DNA of 16,025 bases, from positions 1-16,025 of the forward strand of contig NZ_WFKI01000054.1 in assembly GCF_009208055.1 (NCBI RefSeq), written 5' to 3'. The notes under the pieces are model-generated. The model did no database searches. It had not been told where the DNA came from and worked only from the letters and a program-made list of their open reading frames with translations. Each line of letters opens with the position of its first letter. Within the stretch, counting starts at the first letter, position 1. The position numbers and the translations under genes were made by a program. Positions 6,962 through 14,287 of this stretch are shown here, piece by piece. Source of the stretch: Poseidonibacter ostreae (GTDB taxonomy: Bacteria; Campylobacterota; Campylobacteria; Campylobacterales; Arcobacteraceae).

Positions 6962-6995
6962 TTCACCATAAATTAAATAAAAAAAGGAAAATAAA

Positions 6996-8264
6996 ATGCA
7001 AAACGAAACAATTGCAGTTCACGGAGGCTATAATAAGAAAGAGGGTTATGGTTCAATGTCTGTGCCAATTGCTCAAACTACTGCATATGCCTTTAGAGAT
7101 TCAGAACACGCAGCGAATTTATTTGCTTTAAAAGAATTAGGACCAATTTACACAAGATTAAATAATCCTACAACAGATGTATTAGAGCAAAGATTTGCAC
7201 AACTTGAAGGTGGAGCTGCTGCTTTATGTGTTTCAAGTGGTCAATCTGCAATCTTTTATGCAATCGCAAATGTTGCAAAAGCTGGAGATAACATTTTAAT
7301 CTCTGATAAATTATATGGTGGAGCGGTTACATTATTAACTCATACTATTAAAAGATTTGGAATTGAAGCTAAGATTTTTAGAAGTGAAGATGCTTCAAAC
7401 TTAGAAGAACAAATTGATGAAGGCACAAGAGCTATTTTCTTTGAATCATTATCAAACCCACAAATTGCAATTGCAGATGTAGAAAAAATAGTTGAAGTTG
7501 GAAAAAGAAATGGTGTTTTAACAATTTGTGATAATACAGTTGCAACAGCAGCTTTATTTAACCCAATTAAATGGGGTGTAGATGTTGTTGTTCACTCAAC
7601 TTCAAAATATACAAATGGTCAAGGTACTGTTATTGGTGGAATTATTGTTGAAAGAGATGGATTATCTGAATTTTTCAAAGCAAATGAAAATAGATATTCT
7701 GATTTTACAACTCCTGATGCTTCATATCATGGTTTAGTTTATACAGATGTTCCACTTCCAAACTTTTGTTTAAGAGCTAGATTATCATTAGCAAGAGATA
7801 TCGGAGCAGTTCAAACTCCACTTAATTCTTGGTTATTAATTCAAACATTAGAGACTTTAGCATTAAGAGTTGATAAGCATTCTGATAATGCTTTAGAAAT
7901 TGCAGAATTTTTAGAAGCACATCCAAAAGTAAAAGCTGTAAATTATCCAGGATTAAAAAGTGATAAATACTATGACAAAGCTCAAAAGTACTTCAAAGGT
8001 GGAAAAGCATCTGGATTAATTTCTTTTGATGTTGAATCTTTCGAAGAAGCAAAAAAAGTTATTGATAGTGCAAAACTATTCTCAGTAGTTGTAAATATTG
8101 GAGATAGTAAATCACTAATTACTCATCCAGCATCTACTACTCACTCACAAATGAGTCCTGAAGAATTAGAAGCATCTGGAATTAACCCTGTAACAGTAAG
8201 ACTTTCTATTGGTTTAGAAAATACTGAAGATTTAAAAGCTGATTTAAGTCAAGCTTTAAATTAG
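6996..8264 (+). CDS. metY: O-acetylhomoserine sulfhydrylase (PLP-dependent, MetY type)
   Basis: This 422-residue cystathionine-gamma-synthase-family enzyme joins sulfide to O-acetylhomoserine to make homocysteine for methionine. The MetY type is shown by the start ETIAVHGGY, VPIAQTTAYAF (23-33), YTRLNNPTTDVLEQR (52-66, with Tyr52 and Arg54 that contact phosphate in the partner subunit), SSGQSA (80-85), the PLP-stacking region ICDNTVAT with Asp179, and the Schiff-base lysine Lys204 in HSTSKYTNGQGT. The C terminus has SLITHPASTTHSQM and RLSIGLEN. Length is usual. It starts a cysteine/methionine cluster downstream of a strong promoter, and the rrf2 gene follows after 13 bases, so regulator and enzyme share a transcript. 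Acyl specificity (acetyl or succinyl) is assigned from resemblance only. Confidence 0.93.
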   Translation: MQNETIAVHGGYNKKEGYGSMSVPIAQTTAYAFRDSEHAANLFALKELGPIYTRLNNPTTDVLEQRFAQLEGGAAALCVSSGQSAIFYAIANVAKAGDNILISDKLYGGAVTLLTHTIKRFGIEAKIFRSEDASNLEEQIDEGTRAIFFESLSNPQIAIADVEKIVEVGKRNGVLTICDNTVATAALFNPIKWGVDVVVHSTSKYTNGQGTVIGGIIVERDGLSEFFKANENRYSDFTTPDASYHGLVYTDVPLPNFCLRARLSLARDIGAVQTPLNSWLLIQTLETLALRVDKHSDNALEIAEFLEAHPKVKAVNYPGLKSDKYYDKAQKYFKGGKASGLISFDVESFEEAKKVIDSAKLFSVVVNIGDSKSLITHPASTTHSQMSPEELEASGINPVTVRLSIGLENTEDLKADLSQALN

Positions 8265-8277
8265 AGGATATGATAAA

Positions 8278-8691
8278 ATGCCACTAATTTCGACAAAAGG
8301 TGTATATGGCTTAACTGCCATGTACGAACTTAGCAAACATGAAGAAGATACTCCTATGCAAATAAAAGAGATCTCTTCAAATGCAAGTATTCCTCAAAAC
8401 TATCTAGAACAGTTATTGAGTAAACTTAGACGTGCTGAGCTTGTAAAAAGTATTAGAGGTGCAAAAGGTGGATATATTTTGGCAAAAGAGCCAAAAGATA
8501 TCAAAGTTCTAGATATTCTAATAGCACTTGAGGGTGATATTAGAGTTGTTGATGTTAAAGCAGAGAATCCTATTTTAAATATATTCTTTGATGAGTCAAA
8601 AGAGCAAACAAAAAAGATTTTTGATTTGAATCTATCAAATTTAGATGATTATCAAGACAAATACAATGAATTTTTACATTACAGTATATAA
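8278..8691 (+). CDS. Rrf2-family transcriptional regulator, cysteine-free (CymR-like)
   Basis: This 137-residue Rrf2 winged-helix protein has the typical start LISTKGVYGLTAMYELSKH, the recognition region IPQNYLEQLLSKLRRAELVKSIRGAKGGYILAK (39-71) and DIKVLDILIALEGDI. It contains no cysteine at all, so it cannot ligate an Fe-S cluster as IscR, NsrR or RirA do. This matches the CymR branch, in which the Rrf2 protein senses cysteine status by forming a complex with CysK; cysK is the next gene here. It most likely controls the sulfur cluster, perhaps through the palindrome near the metY promoter. An AGAGGA ribosome site precedes the ATG. Family call is certain; the CymR-like mechanism is inferred from cysteine absence and gene context. 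Confidence 0.9.
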   Translation: MPLISTKGVYGLTAMYELSKHEEDTPMQIKEISSNASIPQNYLEQLLSKLRRAELVKSIRGAKGGYILAKEPKDIKVLDILIALEGDIRVVDVKAENPILNIFFDESKEQTKKIFDLNLSNLDDYQDKYNEFLHYSI

Positions 8692-8695
8692 GCAA

Positions 8696-8713
8696 GGCTT
8701 TATTCTTAAAGCC
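8696..8713 (+). terminator. Hairpin after rrf2, probable terminator
   Basis: GGCTTTA and TAAAGCC form a 7-bp stem with a 4-base loop a few bases after the rrf2 stop. CTTTAGTTTTT follows, with the T5 tract six bases after the stem. Likely a partial terminator ending metY-rrf2 transcripts. Confidence 0.5.
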
Positions 8714-8725
8714 CTTTAGTTTTTG

Positions 8726-8817
8726 CTACTTTTAAGGATTTTTTACAAATCCTGCTAAAAAGTAGATAAATATGAAAAGGTTCCCTTTTAAATGGGAACC
8801 ATTGGAAAGGAAATAAT
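8726..8817 (+). promoter_or_regulatory. Structured leader of cysK with two stem-loops and a 14-codon ORF
   Basis: CTACTTTT (8726-8733) pairs with AAAAGTAG (8758-8765) and encloses AGGATT/AATCCT (8735-8740 / 8748-8753), giving one long hairpin. A second perfect 7-bp hairpin, GGTTCCC/GGGAACC (8779-8785 / 8794-8800), ends 6 bases before the cysK ribosome site AAGG. A 14-codon ORF, MKRFPFKWEPLERK, spans 8772-8816 and stops one base before the cysK ATG. It has no cysteine or serine codons, so a classical cysteine-starvation attenuator is unlikely. The fold suggests RNA-level control or transcript processing; no known riboswitch is recognised. Confidence 0.5.
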
Positions 8818-9750
8818 ATGAAATATGCAGAAAATATAACAGAATTAATAGGTAATACACCACTAGTAAAATTACAAGGTGCAAGTAAAGAAAGTGAAGC
8901 AACAGTTTTAGGAAAATGTGAATTTATGAATCCATCACATTCAGTAAAAGATAGAATTGGTACAAACATGATTAACTCAGCTTTACAGAAAGGTTTAATT
9001 AATACAGAAACAACTGTAATTGAACCAACATCTGGAAATACAGGTATTGCATTAGCTGGTGTTTGTGCAGCTTTAGGAATTAAATTAGTTCTTACTATGC
9101 CTTCATCAATGAGTATTGAAAGAAGAAGATTATTAAAAGCATTAGGTGCTGATTTAGTTTTAACTGAACCAGAAAAAGGAATGAAAGGTGCTATTGATAA
9201 AGCCGTTGAATTAAGTGAAAAAACAGAAAATTCATTTATTCCTCAACAATTTGGAAATGCAGCTAACCCTGAAATTCACAGACTTACAACTGCTAAAGAA
9301 ATTTTAGCTGATACAGATGGAAAAGTTGATATTTTTATTGCTGCAATTGGAACAGGTGGAACAATTACAGGAGTTGGTGAAGTATTAAAACAAAACAATC
9401 CAAATATTCAAATTATTGCGGTTGAACCTGAAGCAAGTCCAGTATTAAGTGGTGGTAAACCAGGTCCTCATAAAATTCAAGGTATTGGTGCAGGATTTGT
9501 TCCAGATATTTTAAATACTGAAGTTTATGATGAAGTTATTCAAGTATCAAATGAAGAGGCAATAGCAAGTTCTAGAGCATTAGCAAAAGAAGAAGGTTTA
9601 TTAATTGGTATTTCTGCTGGTGCAAATGCACATATTGCAAGACAAGTAGCAGCAAGACCTGAAAACAAAGGTAAAACAATTGTAACTATCCTTTGTGATA
9701 CAGGTGAAAGATACTTAAGTTCAGGGCTATATGACTATGACGAAGAGTAA
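8818..9750 (+). CDS. cysK: Cysteine synthase A (O-acetylserine sulfhydrylase)
   Basis: This 310-residue PLP enzyme makes cysteine from O-acetylserine and sulfide. Motifs are ELIGNTPLVKL (9-19), the Schiff-base Lys44 in NPSHSVKDRIG, the substrate loop TSGNTG (71-76), QQFGNAANPEIHR (143-155), the phosphate-binding GTGGTITG (178-185), and GISAGAN near the C terminus. Length and architecture are those of CysK rather than CysM. The ATG has AAGG 7 bases upstream and lies just after a structured leader. The neighbouring cysteine-free Rrf2 gene suggests that CysK could double as a sensor subunit in a CymR-like complex. The stop codon falls inside a hairpin that begins in the last codons. Confidence 0.95.
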   Translation: MKYAENITELIGNTPLVKLQGASKESEATVLGKCEFMNPSHSVKDRIGTNMINSALQKGLINTETTVIEPTSGNTGIALAGVCAALGIKLVLTMPSSMSIERRRLLKALGADLVLTEPEKGMKGAIDKAVELSEKTENSFIPQQFGNAANPEIHRLTTAKEILADTDGKVDIFIAAIGTGGTITGVGEVLKQNNPNIQIIAVEPEASPVLSGGKPGPHKIQGIGAGFVPDILNTEVYDEVIQVSNEEAIASSRALAKEEGLLIGISAGANAHIARQVAARPENKGKTIVTILCDTGERYLSSGLYDYDEE

Positions 9751-9786
9751 AAACTCTTCGTTCTCATATGCCAAATAACATATGAG
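9741..9786 (+). promoter_or_regulatory. Tandem perfect 8-bp hairpins between cysK and the DUF2061 gene
   Basis: CGAAGAGT-AAAA-ACTCTTCG (9741-9760) spans the cysK stop codon, and CTCATATG (9763-9770) pairs with CATATGAG (9779-9786) around an 8-base loop. The right arm of the second hairpin contains the start of the GAGG ribosome site of the next gene, so folding could limit its translation. No T tract follows either hairpin, so simple termination is unlikely; transcript stabilisation or processing is possible. Confidence 0.55.
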
Positions 9787-9796
9787 GAAAGAATAG

Positions 9797-10027
9797 ATGC
9801 AAGAAAAAGCTTACAGATCAGTTGTAAAAACCATATCTTGGCGAACGATTGGTACTCTTGATACGATAATAATCTCATACTTTATTACAGGTAATTTAGA
9901 AATGGCAGCCGCAATTGGCTCAATTGAATTATTTACGAAGATGGCATTATACTATTTTCATGAAAGAGCATGGAATAAAATTGACCTAGGTAGAGTTAAA
10001 CCTACGGCAAATGATTATCAAATATAG
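9797..10027 (+). CDS. DUF2061 small membrane protein
   Basis: This 76-residue protein matches DUF2061: KAYRSVVKTISWRTIGTLDT followed by two short hydrophobic segments (about residues 23-35 and 37-53) and YFHERAW. It is probably a small inner-membrane protein with two helices. DUF2061 genes are often found next to sulfate-assimilation genes, and some members are fused to such enzymes, but biochemical function is unknown; a role in sulfate or cysteine handling is inferred from position between cysK and cysH. Its ribosome site (GAGGAAAG) is partly buried in a hairpin. The cysH ATG follows 8 bases after its stop, so it belongs to the operon. Confidence 0.8.
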   Translation: MQEKAYRSVVKTISWRTIGTLDTIIISYFITGNLEMAAAIGSIELFTKMALYYFHERAWNKIDLGRVKPTANDYQI

Positions 10028-10035
10028 GTTGTATT

Positions 10036-10740
10036 ATGAGTAAAGAATTAGTAGATAGATTAAATGAAGAATTAGCAGGAAAAACTACAGAAGAAGTTGT
10101 AGCATTTTTTTTAAAGAACTATAAATACTCTTCAGCATTAAGTTCAAGTTTAGCAGCAGAAGACCAAGTATTGACAGATATCATTTTAAAAAAAAATAAA
10201 GACGCTAAAATTTTCACCTTAGATACAGGAAGACTACATCCTGAAACTTATGACGTAATGGATGCAACAAATTTAAAATATAACATCAAGTTAGATGTAT
10301 ATTTTCCTAATGAAAATGATGTTCAAGAGTTATATAAATCTCAAGGTGTAAATGGACAATATGAAAGTATTGAAAATAGAAAAACTTGTTGTGGTATTAG
10401 AAAAATTGAACCTCTTAAACGTGCGTTAAAAGGTCTTGATATTTGGTTTACAGGATTAAGAGCAGCACAAAGTGTAACAAGAACTGATATGAAACTTGTA
10501 GAATGGGATGAGGGATTTAAGCTAATAAAAGTTAATCCTTTAATTTTATGGAGTGAAGATGATGTTTGGGATTATATAAAAGAGCATAAAGTTCCATATA
10601 ACAAACTTCATGATAAAGGCTTTCCAAGTATTGGATGTGCTCCATGTACAAGAGCTGTTAAAGATGGAGAAGATATTAGAGCAGGACGATGGTGGTGGGA
10701 AAACCCAGAACATAAAGAGTGTGGTTTACACAAAAAATAA
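10036..10740 (+). CDS. cysH: Assimilatory adenylyl-sulfate (APS) reductase, 4Fe-4S type
   Basis: This 234-residue CysH-family reductase acts on sulfonucleotides to give sulfite, with thioredoxin as reductant. The PP-loop-derived phosphate-binding region is SSALSSSLAAEDQVL (32-46), followed by FTLDTGRLHPET. It carries the CC-x(81)-CxxC cluster motif: Cys118-Cys119 (RKTCCGIRK) and Cys201/Cys204 (GCAPCTR), which ligate a 4Fe-4S cluster and mark APS-specific enzymes, and the catalytic Cys229 in ECGLH. E. coli-type PAPS reductases lack the CC/CxxC cysteines. This fits the absence of an APS kinase gene nearby. It has RAGRWWWENPEHKECGLH at the C terminus, a normal end for the family. Confidence 0.93.
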   Translation: MSKELVDRLNEELAGKTTEEVVAFFLKNYKYSSALSSSLAAEDQVLTDIILKKNKDAKIFTLDTGRLHPETYDVMDATNLKYNIKLDVYFPNENDVQELYKSQGVNGQYESIENRKTCCGIRKIEPLKRALKGLDIWFTGLRAAQSVTRTDMKLVEWDEGFKLIKVNPLILWSEDDVWDYIKEHKVPYNKLHDKGFPSIGCAPCTRAVKDGEDIRAGRWWWENPEHKECGLHKK

Positions 10741-10810
10741 ATATAGAATATATAAACGATGAAATCAAACTTTTAATTTGAATTAGTCAAAATTAATGGA
10801 GAATAATAAT

Positions 10811-11725
10811 ATGGAAATAAGCCCTGAGAGATTAACACATTTAAAACAGCTTGAAGCTGAATCTATGCACATTATGAAAGAAGTAGTAGCAGAGTTCCAA
10901 AACCCAGGGATGCTTTACTCAGTAGGAAAAGATTCCTCTGTAATGCTTCATATTTTACAAAAAGCATTTTATCCAGCACCTCCGCCGTTGCCTTTAATGC
11001 ATGTGGATACAACATGGAAATTCAAAGAGATGATTGAATTTAGAGATAGACGTGCTAAAGAAGTAGGAATGGAACTTATTGTTTACTCAAATCCTAAAGG
11101 GCTTGAAATGGATATCTCTCCATTTACTCATGGATCTGCATTACATACAGATGTAATGAAAACTGAAGGTTTAAAGAATGCTTTAAATATTCAAAAGTTT
11201 GATGCAGTATTTGGAGGAGCAAGAAGAGATGAAGAAAAATCTCGTGCTAAAGAGAGAATTTACTCTTTTAGAGATAAAAACCATAGATGGGATCCAAAAT
11301 CTCAAAGACCAGAGCTTTGGAATATATATAATGGAAGACATACTAAAGGTGAATCAATTAGAGTATTCCCTATTTCAAACTGGACAGAGCTAGATATCTG
11401 GCAATATATCTATTTAGAAAATATTGATATTCCAGATTTATACTTCTCAAAAGAGAGAGAAGTAGTTGAATATATGGGTACAAAAATCATGGTAGATGAT
11501 GATAGAGTTCCTGAAGAATTGCGAGCTACTTCTAAAAAAGAGATGGTAAGATTTAGAACACTTGGATGTTATCCTTTAACTGGTGCAGTAGAATCAGAAG
11601 CTACAACACTACCAGAAATTATTCAAGAGATGCTTGTTTGTACAACAAGTGAGAGACAAGGTAGATTAATCGATAGTGATGGTGACGCATCAATGGAAAA
11701 AAAGAAACAAGAAGGGTATTTTTAA
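10811..11725 (+). CDS. cysD: Sulfate adenylyltransferase subunit 2 (CysD)
   Basis: This PP-loop ATP-sulfurylase subunit makes APS from sulfate and ATP together with the CysN GTPase. Family marks are RLTHLKQLEAESMHIMKEV (7-25), the PP-loop SVGKDSS (37-43), HVDTTWKFKEM, GGARRDEEKSRAKER (135-149), FPISNWTELDIWQYI and RTLGCYPLTGAVES. I place the start at the second ATG (10811, 304 residues) because GGAG lies 9 bases upstream and the length then fits E. coli CysD (302); the ATG at 10796 would add five residues (MENNN) and has no ribosome site. A 70-base gap after cysH contains short TCAAA/TTTGA/TCAAA repeats only. cysN begins one base after its stop. Confidence 0.94.
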   Translation: MEISPERLTHLKQLEAESMHIMKEVVAEFQNPGMLYSVGKDSSVMLHILQKAFYPAPPPLPLMHVDTTWKFKEMIEFRDRRAKEVGMELIVYSNPKGLEMDISPFTHGSALHTDVMKTEGLKNALNIQKFDAVFGGARRDEEKSRAKERIYSFRDKNHRWDPKSQRPELWNIYNGRHTKGESIRVFPISNWTELDIWQYIYLENIDIPDLYFSKEREVVEYMGTKIMVDDDRVPEELRATSKKEMVRFRTLGCYPLTGAVESEATTLPEIIQEMLVCTTSERQGRLIDSDGDASMEKKKQEGYF

Positions 11726-11726
11726 G

Positions 11727-13184
11727 ATGGCACATCAATCAGATTTAATTAAAGATAATATAGAAGCATATTTAAAAGAGCATGAGAATAAAGAAATATT
11801 AAGATTTATTACTTGTGGTAGTGTAGATGATGGTAAGTCAACTTTAATTGGAAGACTATTATATGATTCAAAAATGATCTTTGAAGATCAATTAGCAGCA
11901 ATTGAAAAAGATTCTAAAAAAAGTGGAACTACTGGTGAAAAAATTGATTTAGCACTTTTAGTTGATGGTTTAGCATCTGAGAGAGAACAAGGTATTACAA
12001 TTGATGTTGCTTATAGATTTTTCTCAACTGATAAAAGAAAGTTCATCATAGCAGATACTCCAGGTCATGAACAATATACAAGAAATATGGCAACAGGTGC
12101 AAGTACAGCAGATGTAGCTATTATTTTAATAGATGCAAGACAAGGTATTTTAACTCAAACTAAAAGACACTCTTATATTGCATCTTTATTAGGTATTAAA
12201 AACCTAATTGTTGCTATTAATAAAATGGACTTAGTTGATTTTAGCCAAGAAGTTTTTGAAGATATTAAAAAAGATTACAAACAAATTGTTCCTAATCTTC
12301 CTCATAATGAAGATTTAAATATTGACTTTATTCCTCTTTCTGCATTAGATGGAGATAATATTTTAACTATTTCACCTAAATGTTCATGGTATAAGGGACT
12401 TCCTTTAATGGAACTACTAGATACTATTGATATTCATAAAAAAGAGTCTAAATCATTTAGATTACCTGTTCAATATGTTGTACGTCCTCACTTAAACTTT
12501 AGAGGTTTTTCAGGAACAATTGCAAGTGGTTCAGTTGAAGTTGGTGATGAAATCACAGTATTACCATCAAGAAAAACATCAAAAGTTAAATCAATAGTAT
12601 CAAATGAAATTAAAGATTTAAGACCAATTGGAAAAGATGAAGAAGTAGAAACTATTCCTAAAGCATTTGCTCCAATGGCAACAACTATTACACTTGAAGA
12701 TGAAATTGATATATCACGTGGGGATATGATTGTAAAATCTACAGATATTCCTAAAGTATCAAATCATTTATCATGTTATGTAGTATGGATGGATGAAACA
12801 CCATTAACTTTAAACCAAAACTATATAATTAAAAGAGCAACATCTGTTTTAAATGGAGCATTTAATAATATTGAGTTTAAAAAGAACATTAATACATTTG
12901 AAGAAATTGATTCAAGTGAATTAGCTTTAAATGATATAGCAAAATGTACTTTATCTTTAGATAGAGAAATTGCAGTTGATCCTTATCATGAGAACAGATA
13001 TACAGGAAGTTTTATTATCATTGATAAGTATACTAACTCTACAGTTGGTGCTGGGATGATTGTAAATTCAATTGAAGGTTTTGCACACTTAGAAGAAGAA
13101 AAGAAAGTTTATACTCAAGCAGAAATTGAGTTAAATGCTTATATTAGAAGTAACTATCCAGAATGGAATTGTAAGGCTATATAA
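11727..13184 (+). CDS. cysN: Sulfate adenylyltransferase subunit 1 GTPase (CysN)
   Basis: This EF-Tu-like GTPase couples GTP hydrolysis to APS synthesis by CysD. With the start at 11727 it has 485 residues. G1 is GSVDDGKST (31-39), the switch region EREQGITIDVAYR, G3 DTPGHEQYTRN (110-120), G4 NKMD (165-168), and the C-terminal beta-barrel domains follow (RPHLNFRGFSGTIASGSV and onward). It lacks a fused APS kinase (CysC) domain, which ends this protein at the usual CysN length. An in-frame ATG at 11676 would overlap cysD by 50 bases and has no ribosome site, so the ATG one base after the cysD stop is preferred, with AAGGG 10 bases upstream. Its TAA overlaps the next ATG (TAATG). Confidence 0.94.
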   Translation: MAHQSDLIKDNIEAYLKEHENKEILRFITCGSVDDGKSTLIGRLLYDSKMIFEDQLAAIEKDSKKSGTTGEKIDLALLVDGLASEREQGITIDVAYRFFSTDKRKFIIADTPGHEQYTRNMATGASTADVAIILIDARQGILTQTKRHSYIASLLGIKNLIVAINKMDLVDFSQEVFEDIKKDYKQIVPNLPHNEDLNIDFIPLSALDGDNILTISPKCSWYKGLPLMELLDTIDIHKKESKSFRLPVQYVVRPHLNFRGFSGTIASGSVEVGDEITVLPSRKTSKVKSIVSNEIKDLRPIGKDEEVETIPKAFAPMATTITLEDEIDISRGDMIVKSTDIPKVSNHLSCYVVWMDETPLTLNQNYIIKRATSVLNGAFNNIEFKKNINTFEEIDSSELALNDIAKCTLSLDREIAVDPYHENRYTGSFIIIDKYTNSTVGAGMIVNSIEGFAHLEEEKKVYTQAEIELNAYIRSNYPEWNCKAI

Positions 13185-14278
13185 TGTCAAATAATTTAAC
13201 TTTAAATATAGAACAAATAAAAAAAGAAAAAGATGGATTAGATGTCTTAAGTGACATCTACATCTATGCAGTTTTAGGTGAGAAAGTCTCAGCTAAAGAT
13301 TTAATTAGATTTCAATGGTATGGAATTTACCAACAAGAAGATAATGAAAACTATTTTAAAATTGTAATACCTTTACAACTTGGGGAATTAAACGTTGAGC
13401 AACTTAAAACTTTAGCTTTAATATCAAAAGAGTATGCAAAAAATTCTCTAGATATTAATCATGGGCAAAAGATTGAATTTAAATGGCTTAAGATGCATAA
13501 TTTACCACATATCTTTAACCTTTTACATAATGTAAATTTAAGTACTATTTTTGAATCTGGACATACTGTAAGAAGTATTATTACATGTCCTATTAATACT
13601 GTTGATTGTAAACAATTAATAGATGTAAGTTCAATTGCTAGTAAAATAAATGATACATTTATTGGAAATAAAAAATTCTCTAATTTACCAAATAAACTAC
13701 AAATGGCAATTAGTGGATGTAAAGAGGGATGTAATCTTGATGAAACTCCTGATATTACTTTCAATGCTAATTCATATAAAAATAATAAAGTTTTATTCTC
13801 TGTAAAAGTTATTGATGAGCATATAGGATATATTACATCATCTCAAATTCTTCAAACAACAAGAGCAATAGCAAATATTTATAAAGATTATGGAAATAGA
13901 ACAGACCTTAGTAAAAGTACTTTTTCATCTTTAATTAAAACTTGGGGTGTTACAGAATTTACTAATATTTTAGAATCATCAATTAATTTTAATCTAAAAG
14001 CAATTGTTTTAGAAGAAGATGATATCACTACAAAAGGTGAGCATTTTGGAATAAACAAAAGTGTTGTTGAGGGTGAAAGCTATGTAGGTTGTAAGGTACC
14101 ATCACTAAATCTTAAAGCTTCAGATTTTAAAGATTTAGCAAAGATTTTAGAAAAACATGAAGCTTCAAAAATAAAATTGACAAATAAAGGTCATATCATT
14201 GTTTTAGATACGCCAACAACTAATGCCGAAAGATTAGCAAATGATTTAAAAAAAGTAAATTTTAATCCTTTTATATAA
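13184..14278 (+). CDS. Short siroheme/4Fe-4S sulfite (or nitrite) reductase
   Basis: This 364-residue protein of the NIR_SIR family probably reduces sulfite to sulfide. A ferredoxin-like half (about 25-115; RFQWYGIYQQ, IVIPLQLGELNVEQL, NHGQKIEF) is followed by the siroheme domain with all four cluster cysteines: Cys135 and Cys142 (ITCPINTVDC) and Cys179 and Cys183 (SGCKEGC). The gap of 37 residues between the pairs fits the catalytic site. Next come DYGNRTDLSKSTF and LIKTWGV, then a second ferredoxin-like half (about 280-364; YVGCKVPSLNLKASDF, KIKLTNKGHIIVLD), and the protein ends. Standard CysI/NirA enzymes exceed 500 residues and have a second siroheme-domain copy with the cysteines, which is missing here. 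No frameshift is seen after the stop. Context (between cysN and a desulfurase-like gene) favours sulfite over nitrite. Confidence 0.82.
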   Translation: MSNNLTLNIEQIKKEKDGLDVLSDIYIYAVLGEKVSAKDLIRFQWYGIYQQEDNENYFKIVIPLQLGELNVEQLKTLALISKEYAKNSLDINHGQKIEFKWLKMHNLPHIFNLLHNVNLSTIFESGHTVRSIITCPINTVDCKQLIDVSSIASKINDTFIGNKKFSNLPNKLQMAISGCKEGCNLDETPDITFNANSYKNNKVLFSVKVIDEHIGYITSSQILQTTRAIANIYKDYGNRTDLSKSTFSSLIKTWGVTEFTNILESSINFNLKAIVLEEDDITTKGEHFGINKSVVEGESYVGCKVPSLNLKASDFKDLAKILEKHEASKIKLTNKGHIIVLDTPTTNAERLANDLKKVNFNPFI

Positions 14279-14287
14279 AGAAAGATA

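Larger units (their letters stand above)
6645..6995. other. Divergent intergenic control region between the cupin gene and metY
   Basis: This 351-base, very AT-rich region holds the cupin -10 box at its left end and the metY promoter and two perfect 14-bp palindromes toward its right. A 9-codon ORF at 6834-6863 behind GAGGATT exists but has no informative residues. I see no RNA gene. Confidence 0.6.

Noticed and set aside
8706..8969. 87-residue minus-strand frame over the cysK leader
   Set aside because: It overlaps the conserved N terminus of cysK and has no recognisable domain; it is a shadow of cysK coding sequence.
10741..10810. Alternating TCAAA/TTTGA/TCAAA repeats before cysD as an attenuator
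   Set aside because: Stems would be only 5 AT-rich pairs, too weak and too likely by chance.
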